From Isoetes taiwanensis (taxonomy: Eukaryota > Streptophyta > Lycopodiopsida > Isoetales > Isoetaceae): DNA of 64,000 nucleotides. The stretch's first letter is position 1, and the number at the start of each line of letters is the position of its first letter. Of this stretch, positions 32,587-43,329 are shown piece by piece. The translations under genes and the position numbers were made by a program. The notes beneath the pieces are model-generated. The model worked only from the letters and a program-made list of their open reading frames with translations. It searched no databases and was not told the DNA's origin. The stretch spans positions 13,423,392 through 13,487,391 of the forward strand of contig JAJEKV010000005.1 in the NCBI GenBank assembly GCA_021234155.1. Reading direction: 5' to 3'.

Positions 32587-33530
32587 CTAGGCCTGGAGGT
32601 CTGTGGTGGGTTGGTCTGCATATAACAATGATTCGCATACATCAATCGAAATATTCTGTGTTTCTCGATTGATGAAGTCATCAAGGTCCAATTGCTGCCG
32701 TAAGAGATGTAGGATCTCGTCCACTCTATATCCCCGATCTCTACATTTTGGCAGGTTCTTGATATCGTCGAGGAGAAGGTATTCTTCACCTCCCACGATA
32801 ATGGGGATGAGGCTTGTGATGCCTAGCCCAAGCGATGGGGATGTCCAGGTTGTCTCTAAGTCTACATCGAATCGATGGATTTCTTGCTCCGCTTGGCATT
32901 GCTCTTCAGCAAGATCCACTTCAGTAACATCTTTGATGTCTTCATCTTCTCCACCTTCTTCCTCTTCTTCATTTGACCCTTCGTATTCGAGGAGTAGATG
33001 GTGTTCCCTTGTGGAGCTAAGGGGTTCTATAACTAATGGCTGGATGGGGGTTCCCCTAATTGTATTTGAGCTTTGTAGGACAACAACGTGGCTAAGGCAG
33101 TTGTGTAGGAGAAGTAAAGTCATGGTCATGTAATCTGGCATGCGAACTGCTTTGTTGTCCAGGTACTTAGCTATGTTTGGGACATGGCTTAGGGCTGCCT
33201 AGAGGGATGCCTTAGGTACAAAGAACCCTATGCAGGGAGGCAATTCCTGTAGTGTAGGACCTACCTTTGCTTGGAATTCTTGCATGACTTTTTGGTGGAA
33301 TGGTGTAGCTGCTATTGTGGATGACAAGTCAAATTCGTGTTGGAAAACCGAGAAGACAGAGTTAATATCTGCCTCTGCTACATGGGGAGTGGCATTGTAC
33401 CATCGCCTGAATGATGCAGTAGCTATAATTGTGATGAAGATAGGAATGTCAAACAGATGTATGAGCGCCTCAGGGAGGTAGAAGATCGGCTTAGAGCAAG
33501 GAGCAAAATTGTATGTTGCTAATGAGGGAA
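32587..33530 (-). pseudogene. Unrecognised acidic protein X, one internal stop
   Basis: The minus frame runs from about 33530 (ATYNFAPCSKPIFYLPEALI) through one in-frame stop near 33197 to a stop at 32587, about 310 codons. From MPDYMTMTLLLLHNCL (33141) on, 184 codons are uninterrupted. There is a long acidic run (EEEEEGGEDEDIKDV) around the middle, then a hydrophobic SLGLGITSLIPIIVGGEEYL stretch and a helical C-terminus. It lies 15 bases upstream of protein Y on the same strand and about 8-35 bases downstream of a TATA box, so the two may have formed one transcription unit. No family is recognised; the true start codon is uncertain. Confidence 0.45.
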
Positions 33531-33537
33531 ACCCTTG

Positions 33538-33545
33538 TATTTATA
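33538..33545 (-). promoter_or_regulatory. Canonical TATA box upstream of protein X
   Basis: The minus strand reads CTATAAATAC at 33546-33537, a textbook plant or pararetroviral TATA box. A start site about 30 bases downstream would fall near 33508, at the head of the protein X region. Confidence 0.6.
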
Positions 33546-33711
33546 GACATATTTTTTTAAGTGAGAATTTTCTAGGGTTTGGGATTGTTACTATTTTGGG
33601 AAATGGTTGGTTTTTTCCTGGATAATTCAAAGTAATCTAATGGTCCAATTGCAGCTTGTTTCATCTAATTTGGAGGTGTTTTGATCAAGTTATGGAGATG
33701 CAAAGGGTGAC

Positions 33712-33777
33712 TACTCACGACGTGCGCCACAGGCCCAAGTGAGATTCTTAATTGTGCTCCTGGCACACGAGTGAGTA
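33712..33777. repeat. Hairpin-forming repeat, copy 1
   Basis: TACTCACGACGTGCGCCACAGG (33712-33733, given here in two parts: TACTCACGACG and TGCGCCACAGG) pairs with CCTGGCACACGAGTGAGTA (33759-33777). The stem is imperfect at about 19-22 bp with a 25-base loop. A second copy lies 203 bases further on. Confidence 0.75.
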
Positions 33778-33914
33778 CTGATAGCCTGTTTGGGTCTTGG
33801 ATGTAGTCAAACTAGTGAAATGGGGGCATTTTCTTGCTCTATTCAATGAGTAGAGCCCGAAAACATCCTGGTTTGCTCAATTTGGACTAGTTTTAGGATA
33901 GATCAGGGATCGAC

Positions 33915-33981
33915 TACTCACGGCGTGCGCCACAGGCCCGAATGAAATTCTCAGTTGTGCTCCTGGCACACAGTGTGAGTA
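33915..33981. repeat. Hairpin-forming repeat, copy 2
   Basis: The left arm at 33915-33936 and right arm CCTGGCACACAGTGTGAGTA at 33962-33981 keep the pairing seen in copy 1 despite substitutions. Both copies lie between the histone-like gene and the TATA box of protein X. Confidence 0.75.
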
Positions 33982-34122
33982 CTGGAGGCTTATTTGGTCA
34001 TAATATACTCAAATTAAATACAATAAAACATGTGCGCTGCTAATACTACTTATCTAAGATTCGGCTAACATTTTTGTACTTATATTACTCAAAATAAATA
34101 CTACAAAAAAATTGTAGAGATT

Positions 34123-35010
34123 CTAACAGTCCTCTTTCTTAATAAACTTTGCCAAACACTTGTCCTTGAGCATGCATGTGACTCTTTTAGCGTGTAGTCT
34201 AAATGCCAAGGAATCTTCAAAGTGCTGGATGATCTTTTGTTCCATAGCTTCTTGCAGGGCAAGGAGCATCTCATCCGTCACTCACTTGGTCTTGTCGAAC
34301 TCGTGCAGGAATTCGCGAGTTAACCTTGCAAATGTTGCTCGAGGTATCTCAGAAGGCCATAGCTGTTCTGAAAGTGTCTGATCTCCCTCGCCGCTCGTGA
34401 GAATACAAAGTCTCTGCTCCACTTTATAGGCTTCTTGGGTGGTTGGGGTTTCTCTGGTTTTAGGGTATTCTCTTTTGTTGGCCTCCCTCCTTCCACATAT
34501 GCGACCTTGTGCTCATGATAGTACTTTGAATGCGCATCGTACATTTTCATGTACACCTTCTATTCGGCCAATTTCTACTTATACTTCTTATCCTTCTTTA
34601 GGGCGTACGATTCTCTAGCAGGCCTGCCAGATGTCTTGGTGTCTGGCATAGGCCAAGTTGGATATGGTGGGGGTGCATTGGGTTCTTCCGTATCCGCCTC
34701 GTCCCTTCTCGGTGCCGAAGATCCTTCTCATGCTCTGCCTTTTGCTTGTTAGTTAGGCAGCTCCCAAGCATCAGCTGACTCAGTATCTGATGATAATGGC
34801 GGTTGATCCGGCTCTCTCTCTCTCTCTCAGTGATCTTTATCCCCGTGTTGGGCGTCTTCTTTGTCTTTCTTTTGGTTGTCTTCGCTGGAAGTGGGTCTTT
34901 AACTTTCTCCGTCCTCTATCGTGCGAGTTCCTCCCTTTCGGCCATCCTCCTCTTGATTCTTCGAAGGCGACGAGCCTCTTTCTTTGTGGGTTAGGAGGTG
35001 TCGAGCCCAT
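34123..35010 (-). pseudogene. Divergent histone H3-fold protein with long N-terminal extension, decayed
   Basis: The C-terminal 100 codons align with the histone H3 fold. AREIRHFQNSYGLL matches H3 REIRxYQxSTxLL (alpha-N/alpha-1). After a one-base frameshift near 34345, ATFARLTREFLHEF matches PFQRLVREIAQDF. After a TGA stop, LLALQEAMEQ, HFED and LHAKRVTCMLKD (34194-34159) match ALQEAxEA, FED and IHAKRVTIMPKD. Stop is at 34123. Canonical plant H3 is nearly invariant, so this is far outside normal H3 and also unlike typical CenH3. Upstream, in the same frame but with several TAG/TAA/TGA codons, lie a basic region (RRLRRIKRRMAEREELAR), a (CT)n tract (34812-34828), an acidic/proline-rich region and KPEKPQPPKKPIKW. 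The start is unclear. It is probably a gene of a mobile or viral element. Confidence 0.75.
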
Positions 35011-35069
35011 ACCTTGCCCACACTTAGTGGCAAGCTATTAGGTCTAGCCCACAACGTTCCCTGGCCATC

Positions 35070-36920
35070 ATTACGCACCAGAGGGGCCAACTGTTGCCAG
35101 ACAAGCCTTCCTTATCAGCCGATCTAACCCCGCCATCCACAGCCATGCGGACTCCTATGCACAGGCTGCAATTACTGGGTACTAATGAGGTTACTTTAAG
35201 AACATCATGTACAAAAGTTCTGGGTCCCTACCCCCCTTCCCAATACAAAAGAGGTGTGCACAGAGTAATACCATATTATCCAATGAACTGAAATAACAGA
35301 ATAGAGATCTAATATATCTATTCTAACATACATGCTTAGGTTCGTTCGTTAGAGGCTGAGATCTAGGGATCTAGAGGCCCCCTATGGCTAAGAAGATATG
35401 CAAACTCGGCCCAATGCTGGTCGAGAAGCCGGCATTGCATGTCAGATCAATCACATATTAGATCCTTTGCTTGCTCCCAGTCTTCAGACGGCGTCCATGC
35501 AGTCTTTGATGGTTTGGGATGATCGAGTCTTTGCGCTTGGGAAAGCAAGTTCCACCGGTGCTGGCAAGTCGGAACAGATCTGTTGCAGGTGCAATGCGAG
35601 CTCTGGAGCTAGAATCTGGACACTTTTAGGGTTCCATACTCCTTTTAACATAACGCTTTTAGGGTTTTGAATCTAAAAGGTCACTTAGGGCTATTCCCAT
35701 GTGGAAAATGTTATATGCACATGTTAATGGTTTCAATAGTCATATTTCGGGGTACAACCCTATATTTGTTTGCCGTACATGTCGCTAGGTTGACATGTAC
35801 TAGTGATTTTGGGTAGCATAATATACGCATTCACAATGTATATTATGCTGGAACATCACAATGGATATGTATGGTATTTTAGTGTTGCATTTCTTGTGAT
35901 TGTAGGAAGGGGGTAGAGACCTAAAGGTTAGTAGGTGTATAGATGATTCTAGCTAGAACCCCTATAAATTCCAATATATTCGGGTTGTGCATAAGAGCCC
36001 ATCGAGCTGTGGATGCTATAAGGTGACTAAGCACCAGACAACGAGGATGGTGGACTTATGGAGAGAGGACCCTGTTGAGCATGGCTAATGGGGTCCTTAT
36101 AGTAAGTTGGGCTTATAGTCGGTCACTGCATGTGGGTCAAGTATAGCTCTGACACCCCTTAGGTAGGGTGAGTTTTGATTCGGAGAATCGGGGGGAGGTA
36201 AGGATGGGTAATATCGATCCTCTAGCTCACCCAAATTTTATTGTGCTCTTGGACTTGTCTCATTTTTGCCTCATCGTACTGGGGAGATGCAACCTGAAGT
36301 GATCCTATAGGGTGAATCCTTGAGATTACGTCTTCGAAGGCTATGTCACTACTCAACATGTCCCAGCCTATCTGCAAAGTGTGCACATGAGGGGCGGATG
36401 AAGTGGACTACATGTTCTATGTCAGACTGTTACAATTCAGAGGCTTCGACGGCCAGTCGATCCCCTTGAGTTTGAACCCAAAGTAGGAATCCTTGTTTTT
36501 GAGCATTATGCATATCTATGATTATGTTCCGATGATGACGGATGAGTCACCTTTTGAAGTGTTATATTATTTATCTGTATTGAACCATCATCCAATTGAA
36601 TTGGGATTATGTCAACTCCAAAATCACGCCAACCTGCTATTGTCTTCTAGGGGGTTTTTGTTTTTTTTTTAATCTTTTTTTTTTGACTTCAAAAATAACA
36701 TAAGGTTGCGATTCACGTGTGACGTTTCATATGCGAATTGAAATATGCAAAAATGAAGAGCAAGTTGCTAACATAGATGAGACCAAAATTGCTTGCTCGA
36801 TAGATGATAATATTAGGTTTGATAATAACAGATTGCATTATTTGCGAGGCAATTCCAGACTCGAAATTATCGATACATGGCATAAATATCATATAAAAAT
36901 ATCATATATTCCAATAAAAC
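35070..36920. other. Stretch without recognisable gene
   Basis: A perfect 12-bp inverted repeat AGCATAATATAC / GTATATTATGCT lies at 35815-35826 and 35838-35849. Two TTTTAGGGTT words near 35625-35665 resemble teloboxes. A short plus frame near 36395-36460 (ADEVDYMFYVRLLQFRGFDG) looks protein-like but isolated. Confidence 0.45.
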
Positions 36921-36921
36921 A

Positions 36922-39900
36922 TTAAGGGATCAATCCATGTTTTTCCACGTATTTAACAAGGTGTGGTTCCATGTCAGCCGTTCTATCCAGTTCTGGGTAT
37001 GAATCTAACACTTCACCCACCGTCATCCCCATAGCCAAATTATGCATAATAGACACAAATTTCACCAGAAAATCATCTGTCGCAAAGTTTTTTGGATCGT
37101 AAGATGGTGGATTCGGGCCCCAGCATTTGATTGTAGAAGCATTTGAGAGCATCATCATCCACTATGATTATATCATCCTTATTCTCGATACCAAGTTCGT
37201 CCATCATGTTACTCAAGTGTTTGATGAAGATAGGCTTGCCTGTTGGATCCTTGGGATTAGTGAACTTCACACATTTGTTCTGATCCCAAAAGGTCAACCA
37301 ATGTCTACGCATTTCCCCCAGTGCCTCCAAAGTATCCTTGATGTTCCTTAGTTCCATGGATGACCAAATACCAACTCAAAATAACCAATGCCTCATCTAG
37401 CATCTCCTTCAAGTCGTCACGGATAGATCCACTTGGTGTTTGATTCTCACCGGTGTCCGATGAAACCGATCTCTAGCCACTTTATTTTTCGAAAAGTCTT
37501 GCAAAGGACTCGTTTAGGTCGAACACCACAACCTTCTTAGAAACGAATGGAAGCTGAAACATCAAACATGTATCCGGGTCGCAAGATACGATAACACAAA
37601 CAATACAAACGGCCAAGCGTGATTTGAAATAGTCATAACCAAATCGGCGGCCAGTGATTTAGTTTGACAACGAAAAATAATCAAAGCACGCTGGCGCGAT
37701 TTAATTCAAAGGTAATACAAATTAAATCACGCGTGCGGCGATTTCGGGCAAGGCCATACCTATCATCTTTATTTCCATGATCATGCCATTCTCCCCTTCA
37801 CCACCCTTAATCTTCGCCTTCTTCTAACTGTTAGAATTGTTATTTTCTATTAGTTCCGCTAACCCACAACCGACATTATTTTTTACTATTGATTTGGCAA
37901 ACCTCCGAATCACTAGAGCCGCCTTTGGTTGCCTTCCGGTTCTTTCCACATCAATTATTTCATTGTTAACTCACAGAATCTACTCTATTGTTGCTTGCAT
38001 CACCCAATGAATGGGCAAGGATATTCCCTAAGTTCGCCGCCATCCGCGACTTTGAGCAGCCGGTTTAGCGGCTATTTGTTCATTATTGCTTTCCTTATCG
38101 GTCAAGTAGATTACTAGTTCCCTCACGGAAGCAACGTCCACTTTCGGGATTGGACAAGTCTACGAGACATTTGATTGCTGATGATTTCAGGTTGCCATAA
38201 GGGCCTTTGGGATATTTGGCAAGCACATGCATGAGGAATGGTTCAAGAAAGTCTTTGGCCCGCTCATCACTCACAAAGCGCTGACATCTTCTTGCACCCA
38301 TAAGAGCCTCTCGGGCAATATAACCTCCAACATGAAGCTCCAAGCAGTTGTATCAATTGGAGCAAATGCCTCGACGAGGTGCTTGACCATAGAGACGGGA
38401 AGTCCATTTTTATTTAAGGGGCCCTTCTCCTTAGTTTGTAGCTCGTGCTTGATTTCTCCCACTTAGGAGGGGTCCCGATCCTCATCCTCTTCCCCTCGAC
38501 TCATCATGTTCGACCGATCCTCGATCCGTATGAAAGAATATAGTTCTTAAGTCCGGATCATCTAGAAGAAAACATTCCCATGCACCGCTATTGTCACCCT
38601 TGGCCTTAGCAATACCATATTCCTCGTCCGACAAAGATGGATATCATAATAAAGATCACATGTGCCATCTTCCGCTCTGCTTCAAGACTCATTATCCTTA
38701 ACATCATATATTAGGCATCCCTCCCTAATAACTTTGAGGCACTCGGATCATGAGCAGCGGATAGTGCATGCATGTGACTCACCAAGGACAAACGATGACA
38801 ATAGTGAAGGACCTCGCTTATCAATCCTATACAGGTGGTAAAGAAGCTGTCATCCCTTCGGTTCATGCCCATATCTCCTCTCCCACCCCCCCGCTGTCCA
38901 ACACAAAGAGTGATATATTTTTAAGGCCGGTTGATTATGGCAAGAGACCTTTGTACCCAATGGAGACTGAATATTGACAGTGTCTTCTTCTCCAAGAATC
39001 TTCTTCACAAAGCCACTTTTCTTCTCAACTCCGGCCAAGACCTTAGGGGTAGAGTCTCCTTATGTTTTGTATTTTAGCCTTCCAATTCTTTAGGAAGTCC
39101 TTTGACCAGAATACAAACTTCTTGATGTCATCATTCTTGACCTTGTATTTGTCCGACAATCCAATTTCGGATAATGCCACATCCCCAGATAGCCTTTGTA
39201 ACTCATCTCCTACAAATGACTTCATTGCGTACATCCTTCATATGGGCATGGCCTCCAGCGAAGGACATCCTATCCTTAGTGAAAGCACTCTTCTTGTATA
39301 AGACTTCCTCCTTTAAGCGGGTCTAAAACCCAAATGGTCTCCGGCGTCGTCTAGCCCACGGTCTTTCTCATCTCATCACATTCAAGTCAAAGATGCTTAC
39401 ATCAATAGGCACACCCTACCCATAGTATCTCCCGGCTTCCCTTGTGCATAAAGCGTCCCGGAATTCATTCCACTTGAGCCATCTTGCCTCCTTACAAAAC
39501 ACAATCTTATCACGAGTCTGCATTGGTCCTGACACGCTAGATGAGCTTTGAAGGATCTGCAATGTCATCCCACCTTCTTTGATTTTCTTGCAGGTCTTCT
39601 TCTTCTTCTCTGTATAATTGTCTGCGACGGAGTCCGCTCCAGCAGCTTGAATGCCTCGGACTTTGACCCGCCTGCATGGGGGCAATGGGCAGCCATATTC
39701 CACCCACTGTTGACGGGCATGGCGCAGTTGTTCCACGTATGGACTGCAATAGTACAGACATTGAATCAGTATCATAGAATAGAAACACGCCGGGCGCGAT
39801 TTGAATAGAAAAGATCAACCTCAAAGCACGCCTGGCGTGAAATGAATTAAATACCAATGCAATTCACGCCAGGCGTGCTTTCGAATCGGTTGAATTCACG

Positions 39901-41855
39901 CCAGGCGTGATTTCAAATGAATTGAAATCACGCCAGTGCTTTCAAATCAAATCAATTCACGCCAGGCGTGCTTTAACAATTCACGCTGGCGAATTGGTTT
40001 GATTTGAAAGCGCGCCCGGCGTGATTTGGTTTCATTACAGGAAATCACGCCTGGCGTGAATTGGTTACATTTGAATGAACGTCCGCGTGAATATGAAAGT
40101 GCTAACATCCTAATACAGTTAGTTACCTTTTGTATAGAAATGTCTTCCCCATTTCATTCAAAGTTGCACTAATCTCAGCCAAATCTGCAGGTGAAGTATT
40201 GGCATCCAAGATACGACACCTCCTATACGCATAGTGATTGTAGAACGAGTTTTGGCCTGTTTGTTCTGCCTGCCTGATGAGGGCCTTCTGTGCCTCAACA
40301 GAATGCTGCCCGTCGATGACGACAAATTTAATGTTATCCTTTAACATTACGTCCTCGAAGTTCGTCCACTCAGCGGGCTTGTTCGAGATCATATCCCAAG
40401 GTAACACATCCGCTAGCATAGGCATTTGACCTGGATTACTAATCATGCTCTGAACAATCTCCATGGCATGTGCTGGATCATATCTTCTGCTAACATAGAT
40501 GGAGCTTGGTGAACGGATGAGGGACTTCACATGGATCGCAAAAGTTTCCTTAAGACCCAATGGATAATGGTTAGAGTATTTATTCAGCTTGTTCATGGCC
40601 TCTAGCTGCGCCACCCTATCCTGTTCATTCTCAAAAACAGAAGCCTCCATGCCTTCGACAACTGCAGGTTGAACATCCCTCCCTAGATCTAGGACCCTCC
40701 TAGAAGCTTTCAAGTCAGCTAATTCCCTAGCTTGCTGCACATAGTGACTTCTTTGTCGGTTTAGTGAACATGCCTCACGCCTGCAATTTGTAACCCCTTG
40801 GCATATAGATATTGGCGTAATCGCTACATTGGTTGGCCAACCATATTTAAAAAACATGTCTCACCGTTCACATCTGTCTTCATGAACGTATCCTTGTATG
40901 CGCAGAGTAGCTCTGAGGAGTTGAGTCCGGCGGATCTTTCTTTGCTTATGTGTAATCTCCAAGAGCAATTTGCGATTGGTGTTGTCCTCTTCCTCACATG
41001 AGATTAGGATCCCTTGTTTGGCCATCTTATGCCTTCCTTTTCCTCGAGAAGAGAGTTAAGTCGAGCTTGCCATTTGTCTTGGCAAGGTCAACGTACCACC
41101 TCGACACCCTCGTCCATTTCCTCTTCAGGGCGACGGGGTCGGTGGTTGCTATAAGAATCGGCCCTTCATCATCTAAGGTGAGATCATATGGTGCGCATCA
41201 CGGGTCGTGCGCCCTTGCTTTCTTGGCGGGATTAGAACCCGAATTATTAGGGGTTTTCTTCCTCTTGGGCACCGCAAAGAAGATGAGCACTTTTTAGAGT
41301 ACTTTTGAGAACAAGAGATCACGGCGTGCATTTAAACCTAAATTAGTACAAATCACGCTTGGCGTGTTGGTAGCTCCTATTATTGACCATGCTATGCGTG
41401 AATTTGAAACTAAATTAGTTTGCATCCACATTTTAAGCTACATACCCTTTATGAATCCATATTTCACACTATTTAACCTCATTGAACATTGCTATCTCCA
41501 ACTGTCTAACACTTTGCTACATTCTATAAAAAACGAGGAGGAAAATTATGTTCTACAAAACGGACAATCGAGCATTAATCGATGGTAATACTTAAAATTC
41601 ATGCAAAGCATAATAACTCAAACTCATGCAAAGCATATTAACTAAAGGCAAGGAAATATCTCAAATTCATGCAAGCATAATACTCTCCACACAGTGTGTA
41701 TTCGTGGGCAAATTAAATACCTTGAATAGGGTTCTGTGTATTCTGTGTATTCTGATCAACGTCCTCTGAAACTTGAGAAGAGCCGGGTTTAGAGATTCCT
41801 CTTCCACCGCTTCCTCTACCCGACCGCCTCGACCTCGATTCGTTTTAGAAGACAT
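36922..41855 (-). pseudogene. Decayed multi-exon gene with ParB/sulfiredoxin-like DGQH motif
   Basis: Exon-like pieces run in order on the minus strand. The first (41855-41721) starts MSSKTNRGRGGR and ends at an AAG/GTATTT donor. A KRKKTPNNSGSNPAKKAR piece lies near 41275. The main piece (about 41055-40127) contains FVVIDGQHSVEAQKALI near 40330-40285, like the VIDGxHRxxA core of ParB-type N-terminal domains. The next exon (39743 to about 39418) joins exactly: AG before the donor at 40126 and T after the acceptor at 39744 complete a codon. Later pieces include VALSEIGLSDKYKVKNDDIK (39180), EALMGARRCQRFVSDERAKD (38300), GKPIFIKHLSNMMDELGIEN (37230) and a C-terminus HLVKYVEKHGLIP ending at 36922. 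At least six frameshifts or stops make it dead. The function is unknown; the motif suggests a nucleic-acid-acting domain of a transposable element. Confidence 0.55.
39786..40090. repeat. Array of CACGCC(A/T)GGCGTG palindromes inside an intron
   Basis: About ten copies or near-copies of this 13-base palindrome, usually embedded as AATTCACGCCAGGCGTGAATT-like contexts, lie near 39786, 39827, 39865, 39897, 39929, 39958, 39982, 40011, 40047 and 40078. All fall within the inferred intron 39744-40126. Single or degraded copies recur in other noncoding parts between 37620 and 45530 (for example 37695, 41344, 43378, 43430, 44380). Confidence 0.85.
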
Positions 41856-42487
41856 CTCGGAATTAAGCCTAGTAGCAGTCGGAAGGTCGGATCTGGCCTT
41901 TCGAGCTGCTTTCGAAGAAATAAGCGTTTTCTACACCACGAGAGAAATTTGAATTTCAAGAAAACACAAAATGCGGTTTGAAATATTCTTGACACATGCA
42001 AATAATAATGAACCCGACCCGTCCGCTTCTTTCATTAAGTTTTTAAAACCAATCTACCCAAAATGTATCCCGCCAAATTTATCCCGCCCTAACGTAGTTA
42101 ACCTAATCTTTCTTCTAATTGAATTTTTCCCGACCGCCTTTGTGATTTGAGTGAGTGTCGTGATTTCATAGCGCTGTGATTTCATAGCGCGTGAATTCTA
42201 ATTCCATAAGCACGTGTGATTTCGAGAACTCAAATCGACTTCTCAAGAATGGCTCTGAGAATTCTGGTACTCATCTCATTCCTATAAGCTTGAACATTAA
42301 TTTCCAATAGTAGGTGTCTGAATAGCAATTTTCTCGCAAAGGTCGAGATGAATGTTTCATGTTAACTACAAATCGAGGAAAGGAAAGTAGGATTATGCAA
42401 GATCGACTCTATCGATCCGATTTAAACCGTCATGGAATTCATTCGGGGATAAGTATGTCCGAGTTCTGATGATTAATCTTCTGCGCT

Positions 42488-42579
42488 ATGGATGAAGCTT
42501 TACCTCAGACACCCGGTGGGGATACGGTTGGAGAAAGTGTTGGAACATTTGTTGCATGGCCAAGAAACCGCTTAAAAAG
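42488..42579 (+). pseudogene. Possible first exon of a divergently oriented transposon gene
   Basis: ATGGATGAAGC opens a frame reading MDEALPQTPGGDTVGESVGT then FVAWPRNRLKK, ending exactly at an AAAAAG/GTATGT donor. GxxVGTFVAWP-type stretches occur in plant transposon proteins. The next exon could not be placed. A decayed transposase-like gene lies downstream on the same strand from 45990. Confidence 0.35.
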
Positions 42580-42648
42580 GTATGTAACATGTATTACATT
42601 GTAGAAATATAGAAGTAGACAAAATTTGTTGTATTCATTGGAAAAAGT

Positions 42649-42981
42649 TTACAATTGTATATAATCTGGGATAAACTGGATAAACCGGACAAAATCTCGA
42701 CCTACTTTTTCAAGCCCGGTCCTCTTGAGTAGGCTGGCTATCGATACTCCCATTTCCATAGGCTGGGCATAGTGAATGATCGGGTAAAACCCGGCAAAAC
42801 CCGGCTCTAGCTCCACCTCCCCGCCTGCTCCCACCTCCACCTCCTGCTCCTCCTCATGCTCCATTGGTTGAACCTCCAATGCATCGTATACCGCTAGCGG
42901 TAGTGGTTCCATTGGTTGAGCCATCTCCATTGCATCATTATCTGCTTTGTGGTAGTGGTTAGGTGTTTGGCATCCGGGCAT
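42649..42981 (-). CDS. Unrecognised acidic 110-codon open frame
   Basis: The frame reads MPGCQTPNHYHKADNDAMEM and has repeated QPME words with a glutamate/valine-rich middle (EEEQEVEVGAGGEVELEPGF). Composition is skewed by short internal repeats (GGTTGAGCC/CCAATGG words). It may be a transposon ORF1 piece or chance. A second open stretch of similar quality lies at 43284-43078. Confidence 0.25.
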   Translation of the reverse strand: MPGCQTPNHYHKADNDAMEMAQPMEPLPLAVYDALEVQPMEHEEEQEVEVGAGGEVELEPGFAGFYPIIHYAQPMEMGVSIASLLKRTGLEKVGRDFVRFIQFIPDYIQL

Positions 42982-43329
42982 AGAGGCTAACCACTAAGAA
43001 ACGACTCCCTCATTTTGAATCTCGGTGACAGATCACGAGATTCACTCTCGATCAATGCATGTCTTTGCATTCGGTGATTAGATAAGAGGGCCAGCCTCCG
43101 TGCGATTGCAAGGGCCCCGAGCCGGATCTATCATTGCCTGGCGCTCTGCGCCATCATCATTACTTGATCCAAGTACTCCAAAGGGTTGCAAGGCCGGTGC
43201 TCCAGCCGGATGGTGCTTTTTGCGGTTCAACCGGACCGAGATTGAAGCCAAACCGAGGCTGGGCGTGTGATTGCTTTGGCCCAAATGTAATTCAATGCAT
43301 CTTCGTCACCAACCCTGGGTGATTAATGT

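Noticed and set aside
32603-33133. 176-codon plus open frame
   Set aside because: Serine/arginine-rich antisense of the acidic protein X; acidic GAA/GAG codons create open antisense frames.
34811-34828. (CT)n tract as a separate promoter element
   Set aside because: It lies within the N-terminal extension of the H3-like pseudogene and is better explained as microsatellite slippage that also shifts the frame.
29000-36000. A complete LTR retrotransposon around the gag remnant
   Set aside because: No paired LTRs, primer site, protease, integrase or RT motifs were found on either strand near 29.5-30.4 kb.
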